A stretch of DNA of 60,676 bases, taken from contig NZ_JAHLEC010000007.1 of NCBI RefSeq assembly GCF_018861705.1, forward strand, positions 1 through 60,676, given 5' to 3'. Source of the stretch: Clostridium psychrophilum (GTDB lineage: Bacteria > Bacillota > Clostridia > Clostridiales > Clostridiaceae). The notes beneath the pieces are model-generated. The model was not told the origin of the DNA. It did not search any database and was given only the letters and a program-made list of their open reading frames with translations. This document shows, one piece after another, positions 9,855-19,369 of this stretch (its first letter is position 1; each line of letters opens with the position of its first letter). A program made the translations under genes and the position numbers.

Positions 9855-11252
9855 ATGGAGTATATAAGTCTTGCCGAGATACTTGAGGCGACTAGGGGAG
9901 AAATACTAGTTAAAGGTGAACAAACTTTGTATAATAATGTTTGCATAAATACAAAAATTATAAAAGATAAAGATATATTTATAGCAATAAAAGGCGAAAA
10001 TTTTAATGCCAATGATTTTATAGTTGATGCTAGTAAAAAAGGAGCTTCTATTTGCATTATTGATGAAATAAAATATGACGAAACGAAGCTTAATAACAAA
10101 ACTTATGTAATTAAGGTAGCAGATACAAAAAAGGCACTACTAAGCCTTGCTAAATTTTATATAGGTAAATTAGATTTAAAAGTAGTTGGTATTACGGGTT
10201 CTACAGGTAAGACATCAACTAAGGATTTAGTGGCTGCTGTTCTTAGCGAAAAATTTAAAGTTTTTAAAACATTAGGTAATTTTAATAATGAGATAGGACT
10301 TCCACTTATGATATTTAAGTTAGATAAAAGTTATGATGTTGCGGTTCTTGAAATGGGTATGAGCGATTTTTTAGAAATCCATAATATGTGTGAGACTGCA
10401 AAACCTGATATTGCTATTATTACTAATATTGGAATGTCTCATCTTGAAAATCTTAAAACCAGGGAAAATATTTTAAAAGCAAAAATGGAGATAACAGATT
10501 ATTTTAATAAGGACAACGTATTAATTTTAAATTCAGATAATGATCTATTAAAAAATATAAGTAAAAAGAATTATAAACTTATAAAAACAGGAATTGATTC
10601 AGAAGCTGATATAAAAGCATGCGATTTAATGGTTGACGAACAGAAAATAACATTTAGAATATTAGATAAAGGAAGTTTAATAAAAAATGTTATAGAAGTT
10701 GATATACCAGGGCGTCATAACATATTAAATTCAATGCTTGCTATAGCATGTGCAAGGGTAATGGGTATGGAATATAATGAAATTGCCAAGGGGTTTAAGA
10801 GGTTAGAAGCTACGTCTATGCGTTTAGATATAACAAAGGGTGAAAAGTTTACTGTAATTAATGATTGTTATAATGCCAGCCCAGATTCAATGATAGCTGC
10901 AATTGATGTACTTTGTAATATTAGTGGAAACTCTAAAATCGCAATATTAGGAACTATGAAAGAATTAGGTAATGGAGCATATGATGCACATAAAAAAGTT
11001 GGAGAATATGCGAAATATAAAAATATTGATTTGTTAATTGCCCTAGGTGAATTTAATCAGGCATATAAAGAAGGATTTAACGATATAAATAAATATAGAA
11101 GTTTTAAGTCTTATGATGAAGTAGTTTCTTTTCTAGATGGAATAATTGGCTGTAATGATGTTGCTCTAATTAAAGCTTCAAGATCCATGAAGTTTGAGAG
11201 CATAGTAAAACAATTAGAAAATATAAATGTTAAAGAGGTGATAGAAAAATGA
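9855..11252 (+). CDS. murF: UDP-MurNAc-tripeptide-D-Ala-D-Ala ligase MurF
   Basis: 465 residues. Joins D-Ala-D-Ala to the UDP-MurNAc tripeptide. The P-loop [13 protein letters not shown] is near residue 113. The adenine-side motif [10 protein letters not shown] near 335 is typical of MurF. AAAGGAGC lies inside the end of murE, and the ATG follows the murE stop directly. The last four bases overlap the mraY start (ATGA), the mark of a tightly coupled operon. Confidence 0.96.
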   Translation: MEYISLAEILEATRGEILVKGEQTLYNNVCINTKIIKDKDIFIAIKGENFNANDFIVDASKKGASICIIDEIKYDETKLNNKTYVIKVADTKKALLSLAKFYIGKLDLKVVGITGSTGKTSTKDLVAAVLSEKFKVFKTLGNFNNEIGLPLMIFKLDKSYDVAVLEMGMSDFLEIHNMCETAKPDIAIITNIGMSHLENLKTRENILKAKMEITDYFNKDNVLILNSDNDLLKNISKKNYKLIKTGIDSEADIKACDLMVDEQKITFRILDKGSLIKNVIEVDIPGRHNILNSMLAIACARVMGMEYNEIAKGFKRLEATSMRLDITKGEKFTVINDCYNASPDSMIAAIDVLCNISGNSKIAILGTMKELGNGAYDAHKKVGEYAKYKNIDLLIALGEFNQAYKEGFNDINKYRSFKSYDEVVSFLDGIIGCNDVALIKASRSMKFESIVKQLENINVKEVIEK

Positions 11253-12202
11253 GCACAATTATTTATTCTGTTTTGATTGCATTTTTCTTATCAATTATAC
11301 AAGGGCCTATACTAATTCCTATGCTACATAAGCTCAAATTCGGACAGAATATAAGAGCAGAAGGACCTAAAAGTCATCTCAAAAAAGCGGGAACACCTAC
11401 TATGGGTGGTATAATATTCATAATTTCAACAATAATTACTATGCTAATTATTGTAAGACATACTAATGATGAGGCTATGATTGCATTATATTGTTTTATT
11501 GCTTTTGGAATAATAGGATTTATTGATGATATGCTAAAAATAAAACATAAACAAAATGAGGGACTTAAGTCTAAACAAAAGATGCTACTCATAGTAATAG
11601 TTGCTGGCTTAATTGGCTATTACTATTCACTTAAGGCCGGAACGGATATAATGATGCCATTTTTAAATAGAAGCATTGATTTAGGCATTTGGTATGTTCC
11701 TTTAGCTATTATTTATTTTGCAGCAACAACAAATGCGGTTAATTTAACTGATGGCTTAGATGGATTGGCTACTTGCGTTACAATAATAGTTATGACATTC
11801 TTTGCATTGGTTAGTAATATGATGTTTCATACTACGCTTGCAATATTTTGTGCTGCACTTGCAGGTGCACTATTAGGATTTTTAAAATTTAATTCTTATA
11901 AAGCACAAATTTTTATGGGAGATATGGGATCTCTCGCACTGGGTGGGGCTGTAGCTGCAGTTGGCATGATACTAAAATCACCTATACTTGTTGCAATTGT
12001 TGGCGGAATATATGTTTTAGAGACTGTATCTGTTATCATTCAAGTTTTTGTATTTAAAGCAACAGGTAAAAGAGTATTTAAAATGGCTCCAATTCATCAT
12101 CATTTTGAGTTAAGTGGATGGAAAGAAACCAAGATTGTAGCAGTATTTTCAGTTGTGACAGTAATTTTATGTTTAATTGGATTTTTATCATTTCCCTATT
12201 AA
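11249..12202 (+). CDS. mraY: Phospho-MurNAc-pentapeptide transferase MraY
   Basis: 317 residues with about ten membrane spans. Transfers phospho-MurNAc-pentapeptide to undecaprenyl phosphate to make lipid I. Signature motifs are present: GTPTMGG near residue 48, FIDDMLK near 90, [13 protein letters not shown] near 163, [12 protein letters not shown] near 222, and the histidine cluster [12 protein letters not shown] near 281. GAGGTG is 8 bases before the ATG, inside murF. Confidence 0.97.
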   Translation: MSTIIYSVLIAFFLSIIQGPILIPMLHKLKFGQNIRAEGPKSHLKKAGTPTMGGIIFIISTIITMLIIVRHTNDEAMIALYCFIAFGIIGFIDDMLKIKHKQNEGLKSKQKMLLIVIVAGLIGYYYSLKAGTDIMMPFLNRSIDLGIWYVPLAIIYFAATTNAVNLTDGLDGLATCVTIIVMTFFALVSNMMFHTTLAIFCAALAGALLGFLKFNSYKAQIFMGDMGSLALGGAVAAVGMILKSPILVAIVGGIYVLETVSVIIQVFVFKATGKRVFKMAPIHHHFELSGWKETKIVAVFSVVTVILCLIGFLSFPY

Positions 12203-12222
12203 TCATTTAAGGAGGATATAAT

Positions 12223-13329
12223 ATGAAAAAATACAAGGCTAAAATGGGACAATTAGATTTTGTATTGTTTGCAACCATAATGCTTCTTGTAGCCATTGGA
12301 GTGGTAATGGTTTATAGTGCTAGTTCATATTATGCTGCGTTCAAATTTAATGACCCAGAATATTTTTTGAAAAAACAATTTTTGTGGGCATGTACTGGAT
12401 CTGTTTTTATGGTTACAGCCATTAAAATTGATTATCATATTATAAAGAAATATACTGGCATTATTATGGTAATTACGGTAATGTGTCTAGTTGCTGTATT
12501 TGCATTTCCAGCTATCAATGGGGCTAAGAGATGGATTCAATTAGGACCAGCATCTTTTCAACCATCTGAAATTGCAAAATATACTGTAGTTTTGTTTATG
12601 GCTAAGAGCTTAGATAAAAAGGGAGAAAAAGTTAAAGAATTTTTAAGGGGAGTATGTCCATACTTGTTAGTCTCAGGATTTTATGCTGGTTTGATTTTGC
12701 TTGAGAAAAACTTAAGTATCGCGGCTGTTATAATGATTGTTACAATGATTATTCTATTTGCAGTAGGTGCGAATTTCAAACATATCTTTGGCATAGGGTC
12801 AGCACTTGTTGCAGCTGTTGGCGCTTTAACAATTCTTGAGCCTTATAGAATGGCAAGGCTTATGAACTTTACAAATCCATTTAAAGATAGCCAGGGTGAT
12901 GGATATCAATTAGTTCAATCACTTCTTGCACTTGGGTCAGGAGGGGTTACTGGGGCAGGTATCGGACAATCAAGACAAAAATGTCTTTACATACCAGAAC
13001 CACATACAGATTTTATTTTTTCAATAATAGGTGAAGAATTAGGAGTAATTGGATGTGCTTTTATAATCTTATTATTTATAATTTTTGTATGGAGAGGCAT
13101 TAAAACGGCAGTTACAGCTAAAGATATGTATGGAACAATACTAGCTATTGGAATTACATCGGTTATAGCTATTCAAGCAGTTATAAATATTGCAGTAGTT
13201 ACTGGATCTATGCCTGTAACAGGTGTGCCGTTACCATTTATAAGTTATGGTGGGTCAGCTCTGGTGTTCAATATGTTTGCAATGGGAATTCTTTTAAATG
13301 TATCAAGACAAACTGTAAATAAAAATTAA
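12223..13329 (+). CDS. spoVE: SEDS-family peptidoglycan polymerase SpoVE/FtsW
   Basis: 368 residues, about ten membrane spans, SEDS family. FtsW/RodA/SpoVE motifs include GAKRWIQLGPASFQPSE (about 100-117), DFIFSIIGEELG (near 263), and the C-terminal VTGVPLPFISYGGSA. It polymerises lipid II as partner of the class B PBP upstream. In clostridia this locus is usually called spoVE, though it may double as the division FtsW. AAGGAGG is 8 bases before the ATG. A strong terminator follows, so the first transcription unit of the cluster ends here. murG and murD, often placed next to it, are absent. Confidence 0.94.
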   Translation: MKKYKAKMGQLDFVLFATIMLLVAIGVVMVYSASSYYAAFKFNDPEYFLKKQFLWACTGSVFMVTAIKIDYHIIKKYTGIIMVITVMCLVAVFAFPAINGAKRWIQLGPASFQPSEIAKYTVVLFMAKSLDKKGEKVKEFLRGVCPYLLVSGFYAGLILLEKNLSIAAVIMIVTMIILFAVGANFKHIFGIGSALVAAVGALTILEPYRMARLMNFTNPFKDSQGDGYQLVQSLLALGSGGVTGAGIGQSRQKCLYIPEPHTDFIFSIIGEELGVIGCAFIILLFIIFVWRGIKTAVTAKDMYGTILAIGITSVIAIQAVINIAVVTGSMPVTGVPLPFISYGGSALVFNMFAMGILLNVSRQTVNKN

Positions 13330-13332
13330 AAT

Positions 13333-13360
13333 AAAAGGCATGCATGCGCGCATGCCTTTT
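13333..13360 (+). terminator. Terminator after spoVE
   Basis: Stem AAAAGGCATGC / GCATGCCTTTT with a six-base ATGCGC loop. Almost symmetric, so possibly active on both strands. The remaining 230 bases before ftsQ are AT-rich and contain a TATAAT (13547-13552) without a clear -35. Confidence 0.85.
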
Positions 13361-13594
13361 CTATGTCCATATATGTCTTTGGTATCCATATAAGTACTAA
13401 TTTATTGAAAATACTAAGAAATACATTGAAATTGAGATGAAAATAGTTTAATTAAGTGTTATTATATATAAGTAACTAGTTTAAAATTACATTTATGTGA
13501 ATTATGCTTGAAATTTATTAACAAATAGTTACATAACAGATTTTATTATAATGTGTAAATTGGAATAATATTTTTAATGGATGTGGAGAAGTGA

Positions 13595-14401
13595 ATGAAC
13601 AATAAGGGTGATAATCTTAAAAATGGAAATTATATTATAGAAAATAAAGAAGAGTTATTGCATAAAAGAAAAAGTAGAAAAAGATTAAGGTATCTAATGC
13701 TACTTGTAATAATTATGGTATCTACATTGATTACATTATGTATTAAATTACCTTACTTTAATATCACAAGTATTCAGATAACAGGCAATATGAATACTTC
13801 TAAAGCTGAAATTTATAAGACGGCTAAAACTCACTTAGGAAGTAATATATTTTATGACAGTTCTAATGATAGCAAGAAACAAATCATGAAAAATCCATAT
13901 ATAGTATCTGTAAAAGTTAATAAAGTCTTACCTAATAAGCTTACAATTAAAGTACAGGAGAGAGTAGCTGTATTTTACGGAAAACAAAATAATAATTATT
14001 ATATTTTAGATAACAATGGAATTTTGCTTGAAAAAAGAACTAATATAAAAAATATGAACCTAATAAAATTAGTTGGATTCAATTATGAAAAATGTGAAGT
14101 GGGCAAATTAATTGCATTAAAAGATGATAGAAAGATTGATGCTATAAAAGAAATAACAAGTATGATTAATGAATATAGGAAAACGAATAAAAGTAATAAT
14201 ATAACGATGGTAGATGTAAGTAATGTGCTAGATATCAAGATTTTCTCTGGGAATATGTGTATTAAACTTGGAGCAGTTGAAGACATAAAAAACAAATTTA
14301 ATAAGGCAATAAATATTATTACTCAACTTAGATATCAGAATGCGAATGGATATGTTGATGTTAGTTCTAAAGGAAACCCAGTTGTATTTATAAAAAAATA
14401 G
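13595..14401 (+). CDS. ftsQ: Cell division protein FtsQ/DivIB
   Basis: 268 residues: a basic cytoplasmic N-terminus (HKRKSRKRLRY), one membrane span (about 33-50), then a POTRA domain (FNITSIQITGN, YIVSVKVNKVLPNKLTIKVQER is the typical strand pattern) and the FtsQ domain. It bridges early and late division proteins with FtsL and DivIC. GTGGAGAAGTGA precedes the ATG. First gene of a second transcription unit within the dcw cluster. Confidence 0.9.
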   Translation: MNNKGDNLKNGNYIIENKEELLHKRKSRKRLRYLMLLVIIMVSTLITLCIKLPYFNITSIQITGNMNTSKAEIYKTAKTHLGSNIFYDSSNDSKKQIMKNPYIVSVKVNKVLPNKLTIKVQERVAVFYGKQNNNYYILDNNGILLEKRTNIKNMNLIKLVGFNYEKCEVGKLIALKDDRKIDAIKEITSMINEYRKTNKSNNITMVDVSNVLDIKIFSGNMCIKLGAVEDIKNKFNKAINIITQLRYQNANGYVDVSSKGNPVVFIKK

Positions 14402-14452
14402 TGGAAAATTTAGTGATAATAATATCGCCGGATAGTAGCAAGGAGGAAATCC

Positions 14453-15172
14453 ATGAAGAAGTTTAGAGCACAATTATCCATTGGTTTGATATGCATATTA
14501 TTAGGATTTATGATATCTTATCAATTTAAAATGATAAATAAACAAAACTCAGTTGCGGAACCAGATACGAATACACCTGAGATAATAACTGAAAATGAGC
14601 AATTAAAAAAGAGCGCAAAAGATATGCAGAAAAAAATCGATGAGTTAGATGCTAAAACAAGAGAATATGAAAGCTCTTCAGTTGGAAAAGATGCACAAAG
14701 TAAATTAATATTCAAAGAATTGCAGGAAACAAGAATACTTACTGGTGGTACAGAAGTAGAGGGCCAAGGAATGACAATATACATAACACCAAAGAGTAAT
14801 ATTTTTGGAAGTAGTTCTGAAGATCAACTTATAAATGATACGGATTTAGTTCATATTGTAAATGAATTAAACGCAGCAGATGCTGAAGCAATTTCTATTA
14901 ATGATATTAGGCTAACTTCTCGTAGTGGTATAAGGAATGCTGGAAATGCAATAATTGTAAATGATGGAAGAATTTCTTATAATAAAAGAATTACTATTAA
15001 AGCAATAGGGAAAAATGACATATTAGAAAGCGCTATTAGTTTTCCAGGGGCAATTCCACTAACCCTTAGTCAAACTTGTGACATAACTATGGAAAAATCA
15101 AACAATGTCATAATTCCTAAATATAATAAAGCGTATAAATTTGACTTTGCTAAACCGATAGTAAAGAAATAG
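14453..15172 (+). CDS. DUF881 family protein (YlxW/YlxX type)
   Basis: 239 residues. An N-terminal membrane anchor (about 8-27) precedes a coiled coil (about 45-75, ENEQLKKSAKDMQKKIDELD) and a globular DUF881 domain. Typical phrases are LTGGTEVEGQGMTIYI and LVHIVNELNAADAEAISINDIRL. Function is not established; in Firmicutes the gene lies beside ftsQ and sbp and is assumed to be division-related. AAGGAGG precedes the ATG. It is paralogous to the DUF881 gene two places on. Confidence 0.9.
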   Translation: MKKFRAQLSIGLICILLGFMISYQFKMINKQNSVAEPDTNTPEIITENEQLKKSAKDMQKKIDELDAKTREYESSSVGKDAQSKLIFKELQETRILTGGTEVEGQGMTIYITPKSNIFGSSSEDQLINDTDLVHIVNELNAADAEAISINDIRLTSRSGIRNAGNAIIVNDGRISYNKRITIKAIGKNDILESAISFPGAIPLTLSQTCDITMEKSNNVIIPKYNKAYKFDFAKPIVKK

Positions 15173-15182
15173 GGGTGATTAA

Positions 15183-15521
15183 ATGGTTGCTTTTGTAGGA
15201 TTATTAATAGGTGTTATATTAGGAATTGTTTGGAATGTTAATATTCCAGTTAAATTTTCACCATATATTTCTGTAGCAATTTTTGCATGTTTGGATTCTG
15301 TTTTTGGCGCATTAAGAGGCTCGATATCTCATAATTTTAGATCGGATATTTTTATATCAGGTTTTTTTGGAAATGCGGCTTTGGCCGTTGCAATGGTTTA
15401 TTTAGGCGATAAATTAGGAATACCAATTTATTTAGCTGCTGTTATTGTATTCGGAGGAAGAATATTTAATAACTTTGCAATTATAAGACGTCTCTTAATA
15501 GACAAAACAAAATCTCATTAA
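15183..15521 (+). CDS. sbp: Small basic protein Sbp (DUF1290)
   Basis: 112 residues, three or four membrane spans, with the conserved FACLDSVFGALRG and the C-terminal GGRIFNNFAIIRRLLID. This is the DUF1290 'small basic protein' family found between two DUF881 genes in Bacillus and Clostridium. Its role is unknown. GGGGTG lies 6 bases before the ATG. The spacing of 10-12 bases on both sides shows a shared transcript. Confidence 0.93.
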   Translation: MVAFVGLLIGVILGIVWNVNIPVKFSPYISVAIFACLDSVFGALRGSISHNFRSDIFISGFFGNAALAVAMVYLGDKLGIPIYLAAVIVFGGRIFNNFAIIRRLLIDKTKSH

Positions 15522-15533
15522 TGAGGTGATTAA

Positions 15534-16244
15534 ATGAAAAACAATGAGTCCACCATATTTGTTTTTATAGCTTCAATAATTATAGGTTTACTTATTGCTA
15601 TGAATATTGGATTTAAAGGTAAAAATAATTTTTTAGATATAAAACAGTATAGCGAAGCATATAATGAAAGAACTAAATTGTATTCTGATCTAAATAATTT
15701 AAAACAGCAATATTATGTTAGTAAAGCTAAATTAGATAAATATAATAGTGGTGATGAAAAAAATGTTCTAGTAACAAAAGAAATTGAACAAGAGATTAAT
15801 GAAAACAATTTACTATTAGGAAAAAGTGATGTTGCGGGTCCCGGAGTTAAAATTACACTGCAGGATGGTACAAATAATTTCGATGATTATCCTACTATGG
15901 ATCAGTTAATTCATGACTCTGATATTGTACAAGTAATTAATGATCTTAGAAATGCTGGGGCAGAAGCTATTTCTGTAAATGGGCAGAGAGTTGTTTATAA
16001 TAATTATGGATTGTGTGCTGGGTCGAATATCGATTTAAATGGCATTAAAATAGTGACACCATTTTATATTACAGCAATTGGTAATGAAGATGTATTGTAT
16101 AATTATTTAACACTGGAGCAAACATATATAACTCAATTAAAAACTAGAGATGTCCATGTTAACGTCGTTAAACAAAATAAAATACAAATTTTGGCATATA
16201 ATGGCAAATATATTTATAAGTATATTAAGTTAACTGAAAAATAG
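15534..16244 (+). CDS. DUF881 family protein, second copy
   Basis: 236 residues. A membrane anchor (about 8-25), a coiled coil, then a DUF881 domain: LLLGKSDVAGPGVKITLQD and VINDLRNAGAEAISVNGQRVV. Same layout as the copy upstream but clearly diverged in sequence, so this is an old duplication shared by related genomes. GAGGTG precedes the ATG. Last gene of the ftsQ unit. Confidence 0.9.
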   Translation: MKNNESTIFVFIASIIIGLLIAMNIGFKGKNNFLDIKQYSEAYNERTKLYSDLNNLKQQYYVSKAKLDKYNSGDEKNVLVTKEIEQEINENNLLLGKSDVAGPGVKITLQDGTNNFDDYPTMDQLIHDSDIVQVINDLRNAGAEAISVNGQRVVYNNYGLCAGSNIDLNGIKIVTPFYITAIGNEDVLYNYLTLEQTYITQLKTRDVHVNVVKQNKIQILAYNGKYIYKYIKLTEK

Positions 16245-16309
16245 GCTTCATTAATTAAAAACATATAAAAATTTGAAAATATTGAAGGAATTTTATGCTT
16301 AATGAAGAA

Positions 16310-16339
16310 TTAAGACATAAATGGAATAAATAATATAAT
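16310..16339 (+). promoter_or_regulatory. Possible promoter of the yggS-divIVA unit
   Basis: TTAAGA, an 18-base spacer and a perfect TATAAT end 34 bases before the yggS start. The -35 matches four of six consensus bases. Confidence 0.45.
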
Positions 16340-16373
16340 TCATACAAAAGAAAATTTAAGGAGGGACGGATAG

Positions 16374-17036
16374 TTGTCTATCGGTGAAGTTTATAAAAAT
16401 ATAAAGGAAAAAATTCCAGAAGATGTAACATTAGTATGTGTTTCTAAAACTAGAACAATAGATGAGATAAAGGAAGTTTATGCTTCTGGAGCTAGAGATT
16501 TTGGCGAAAATAAGGTACAAGAATTGATGGAAAAATACGATAATTTAAAAGATGATATAAGATGGCACTTTATAGGCCATTTACAAACCAATAAAGTAAA
16601 ATATTTAGTTGGTAAAGTTTACCTTATACATTCTTTAGATAGCATACATTTATTGAAGGAAATTGAAAAACGGTACGCTGCTAAAGGAAAAATCGCAAGT
16701 TTATTAATTCAAATTAATGTAGGCAAAGAAGTGGCAAAAACTGGTATAGCTGTTGAAGAACTAAGCTCGTTAATAAAAGCTTGTGAAGGATGTAATAATA
16801 TAAAAGTTAAAGGGCTAATGGCCACAATACCGATTGGTAATGAAGAAAGTTCTAGAAAATATTTTACCAAGATGAAATCTATATTTGATAATCTAAAAAC
16901 TTTTGACTATAAGAATGTTTCCATGGAGTTTCTATCATTAGGTATGAGTAAAGATTATAAAGTTGCCTTAGAAACAGGAGCAAATATGATTAGACTTGGT
17001 GAACACATATTTGGTAGTCGAGATTATAAAGAATAG
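16374..17036 (+). CDS. ylmE: YggS-family pyridoxal-phosphate homeostasis protein (YlmE)
   Basis: 220 residues, the usual size of the single-domain PLP-binding barrel family (YggS/PROSC/YlmE). The PLP lysine is Lys25 in LVCVSKTRT. Other family motifs are FGENKVQE, WHFIGHLQTNK, and the C-terminal SLGMSKDYKVALETGANMIRLG (interrupted here for length: SLGMSKDY near 183). It balances vitamin B6 pools rather than catalysing a known reaction. The start is TTG, 13 bases after GGGAGGG. It begins the ylm run (ylmE, sepF, yggT, ylmH, divIVA), which normally follows ftsZ and sigE/sigG. Confidence 0.93.
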   Translation: MSIGEVYKNIKEKIPEDVTLVCVSKTRTIDEIKEVYASGARDFGENKVQELMEKYDNLKDDIRWHFIGHLQTNKVKYLVGKVYLIHSLDSIHLLKEIEKRYAAKGKIASLLIQINVGKEVAKTGIAVEELSSLIKACEGCNNIKVKGLMATIPIGNEESSRKYFTKMKSIFDNLKTFDYKNVSMEFLSLGMSKDYKVALETGANMIRLGEHIFGSRDYKE

Positions 17037-17047
17037 GAGGTACTATA

Positions 17048-17500
17048 ATGGCAAGTAAAGTAATAAATAAGGTTATGGGTTTTTTAGGTATGACAGAGGA
17101 AGATGAAGATGGAGATGAGATACAAGAAATGGACAATGAAGATGATAATGTGGATATAGAATCATTGAGGAATGCAAATAAAAAACAAAATAAAGTAGTA
17201 AATATACATACATCGGCGTCTACAAAGGTTGTTATCATAAAACCTGATGATTTTGATGAAGCAACGGTGATTAGCGATAATTTAAAATCTAGAAAAATAG
17301 TAGTAGTTAATACAACTGGATTAGACCCTAGAATTGGACAAAGACTATTAGATTTTGTTGGAGGGGTATGCTATGCATTAGGTGCTGAACTTCAGCAAAT
17401 AGAGAAAGGGGTATACATAGTATCACCTTCTAATGTTGAAGTTAATAATGAATTAAAGACTGAACTTAGTTCAAAAGGAATTTTTAATTGGAATAAATAA
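17048..17500 (+). CDS. sepF: Cell division protein SepF
   Basis: 150 residues. An N-terminal amphipathic helix (KVINKVMGFLGM) should bind membrane, followed by an acidic linker (EEDEDGDEIQEMDNEDD) and the SepF core (VVIIKPDDFDEATVISDNL; LDFVGGVCYALGAELQQIEKGVYIVSP, here quoted in part). SepF tethers FtsZ to the membrane; no ftsA is in the window, so it may be the main anchor. AGGAGGTA precedes the ATG. Confidence 0.94.
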   Translation: MASKVINKVMGFLGMTEEDEDGDEIQEMDNEDDNVDIESLRNANKKQNKVVNIHTSASTKVVIIKPDDFDEATVISDNLKSRKIVVVNTTGLDPRIGQRLLDFVGGVCYALGAELQQIEKGVYIVSPSNVEVNNELKTELSSKGIFNWNK

Positions 17501-17580
17501 AATATTGTTGAAAAATTATAATATTAGAAGGGAATAACTAATTATTAGCAATATTATTGAAATTCGGGAGGGTATAAAAT

Positions 17581-17835
17581 TTGATTAGTAGTTTAATTAA
17601 CATAATTTTTGATGTGCTAGAATATGCAATACTTATTGAAGTGATCTTGTCTTGGGTTTATGCGGGGCGGTCAAATCAATATATAGACTTATTACATAAA
17701 ATCACAAATCCTCTTTTAGAACCTGGAAGAAAAATTCAAGACAGATATTTTAATAATATGATGGTAGATTTTTCACCAATAATAGCACTTTTTATTATAA
17801 TGATATTAAGAAAAATTGTGTTTTTTATATTGTGA
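17581..17835 (+). CDS. YggT family membrane protein
   Basis: 84 residues with two membrane spans and the YggT signature in the middle (LLHKITNPLLEPGRKIQ). Family members sit in the ylm cluster and affect division or osmotic behaviour, but the mechanism is unknown. The start is TTG after GGGAGG, with 9 bases between. An 80-base gap precedes it without a clear promoter. Confidence 0.9.
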   Translation: MISSLINIIFDVLEYAILIEVILSWVYAGRSNQYIDLLHKITNPLLEPGRKIQDRYFNNMMVDFSPIIALFIIMILRKIVFFIL

Positions 17836-17859
17836 GTAATTATTTAAGGTAGGATTAAA

Positions 17860-18633
17860 ATGAATAAAAGTCAATTTTTAAATAGCGTTAATATTGAGGA
17901 TAAAAATTTATTATCCAACATATACAATAAAATACAGATAGCTGAAAAAACGGATAAAATTATATTTATTGATAATTTTTTGCCGCCAGCTGTATGGAAT
18001 CAAATCTCAAATTTATGCGAAAATTATCAAACTAAATTATTTAAAAATGGTGTGTTTAAAAATGCTGATAGAAGAATGTTATCATTCTCTTCTTATGATG
18101 AACCTGTAACATATCCTATAATTATGTTGAAAATCAGCAATAAATCTAAATTTAGTAGACTTGATCATAAGGATTATTTAGGTGCTATAATGTCACTTGG
18201 AATTAAAAGAGAAAAATTGGGGGATCTAATAATTCAAAATGACGTATGCTATGCACCAGTTTGCAATGATATTAGTAATTATATTATAAATAATTTGAGA
18301 AAAATAAAGAATTGTCCTTGCGACGTTAGTGAATATGATTATATGTTAAATGATCTTCCGGAAAGAAAATTATTAGAGAAAACTATAATATCTACGTCTT
18401 TTAGACTTGATAGTATGGTCTCGGCAATTTGTAATGTGTCAAGAAGCAATTCGGTTGAACTAATATCAAAAGGCCAAACATTAGTGAATTATTTTCAATG
18501 TGAGAAAAAAGATAAGGTTATTAAAAATAATGATACCTTAACAATTAGAGGATATGGTAAATTTATGGTTGCAGATATTATAGGAAGCACTCAAAAAGGC
18601 AGACTAAAAGTAATAATAAAGCAATACATTTAG
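17860..18633 (+). CDS. ylmH: YlmH-type S4 RNA-binding protein
   Basis: 257 residues. The C-terminal S4 domain (about 180-250) carries STSFRLDSMVSAICNVSRS followed by a GQTLVNY motif. The N-terminal part has the YlmH phrase FLPPAVWNQ and the GLIIQ-like LGDLIIQND. YlmH has been linked to rescue of nascent-chain-peptidyl-tRNA complexes in Bacillus and is also tied to division. It lies between yggT and divIVA in the usual order. Confidence 0.9.
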   Translation: MNKSQFLNSVNIEDKNLLSNIYNKIQIAEKTDKIIFIDNFLPPAVWNQISNLCENYQTKLFKNGVFKNADRRMLSFSSYDEPVTYPIIMLKISNKSKFSRLDHKDYLGAIMSLGIKREKLGDLIIQNDVCYAPVCNDISNYIINNLRKIKNCPCDVSEYDYMLNDLPERKLLEKTIISTSFRLDSMVSAICNVSRSNSVELISKGQTLVNYFQCEKKDKVIKNNDTLTIRGYGKFMVADIIGSTQKGRLKVIIKQYI

Positions 18634-18650
18634 GTAGGGGTGGGAACAAA

Positions 18651-19262
18651 ATGAAAATAACATCAATGGATATTAATAATAAAGAGTTTAAAAAAGGCTT
18701 AAGGGGTTACAATGCTGATGAGGTTGATGAGTTTTTAGATAAGGTAGCTGAAGAATATGAGGTTATATACAAAGAAAATTCAAATATAAAAGAAAAAGCA
18801 TCATTTTTGGAAGAAAAATTAGAACATCATGTACAAATTGAAGCTACAATTCAAAGTACATTAGTGCTTGCTCAAAATGCTGCAGAACAAGTAAAAGCTT
18901 GTGCTCAAAAGGAATCAGAACTTATTATTAAAAATGCAAATGATTCTTCTCAAAAGTTAATAGATAAGGCTCACAATGATGTACTTAAAGTAAATGATGA
19001 ATATGATAGAACTAAGCAGGAATTTGCAAAATTTAGAACGAAGTTTAGGAACTTTATGAATTGTCAGATTGAAATGTTTGATGGTTTAGAAAATGATTAT
19101 CTTAAAAATAATAATGTGGGCAATGATTTAATTGACGATAATAACGATGAGAAAGATACTACTGATATAGAAAATTCAGACGTATCTGTTAAAAATATTG
19201 ATGAAAATGAATTCCATAATAATGATTTAAAAGAAATAAAAAGTTTTTTTGCAAAAGGGTAG
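18651..19262 (+). CDS. divIVA: DivIVA-domain septum/pole protein
   Basis: 203 residues. The N-terminal DivIVA lipid-binding motif is clear (MDINNKEFKKGLRGYNADEV, then DEFLDKVAEEYE). A long coiled coil fills residues 35-140. The C-terminal tail is acidic and Asn/Asp-rich. It senses negative membrane curvature at septa and poles. AGGGGTGGG precedes the ATG. A strong terminator follows. Confidence 0.95.
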   Translation: MKITSMDINNKEFKKGLRGYNADEVDEFLDKVAEEYEVIYKENSNIKEKASFLEEKLEHHVQIEATIQSTLVLAQNAAEQVKACAQKESELIIKNANDSSQKLIDKAHNDVLKVNDEYDRTKQEFAKFRTKFRNFMNCQIEMFDGLENDYLKNNNVGNDLIDDNNDEKDTTDIENSDVSVKNIDENEFHNNDLKEIKSFFAKG

Positions 19263-19268
19263 AAACAT

Positions 19269-19300
19269 AAAAATCTCACTCATTGGGTGAGATTTTTTAT
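19269..19300 (+). terminator. Terminator after divIVA
   Basis: Stem AAAATCTCACTC / GGGTGAGATTTTTT with an ATT loop and a T-tract. It ends the ylm unit. Confidence 0.88.
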
Positions 19301-19369
19301 GTGACTAATATAGAAAAGTTTAATTAAAAATTACTAATTAGTTATATAGTTATGAGGAGGAAAAAAAAG

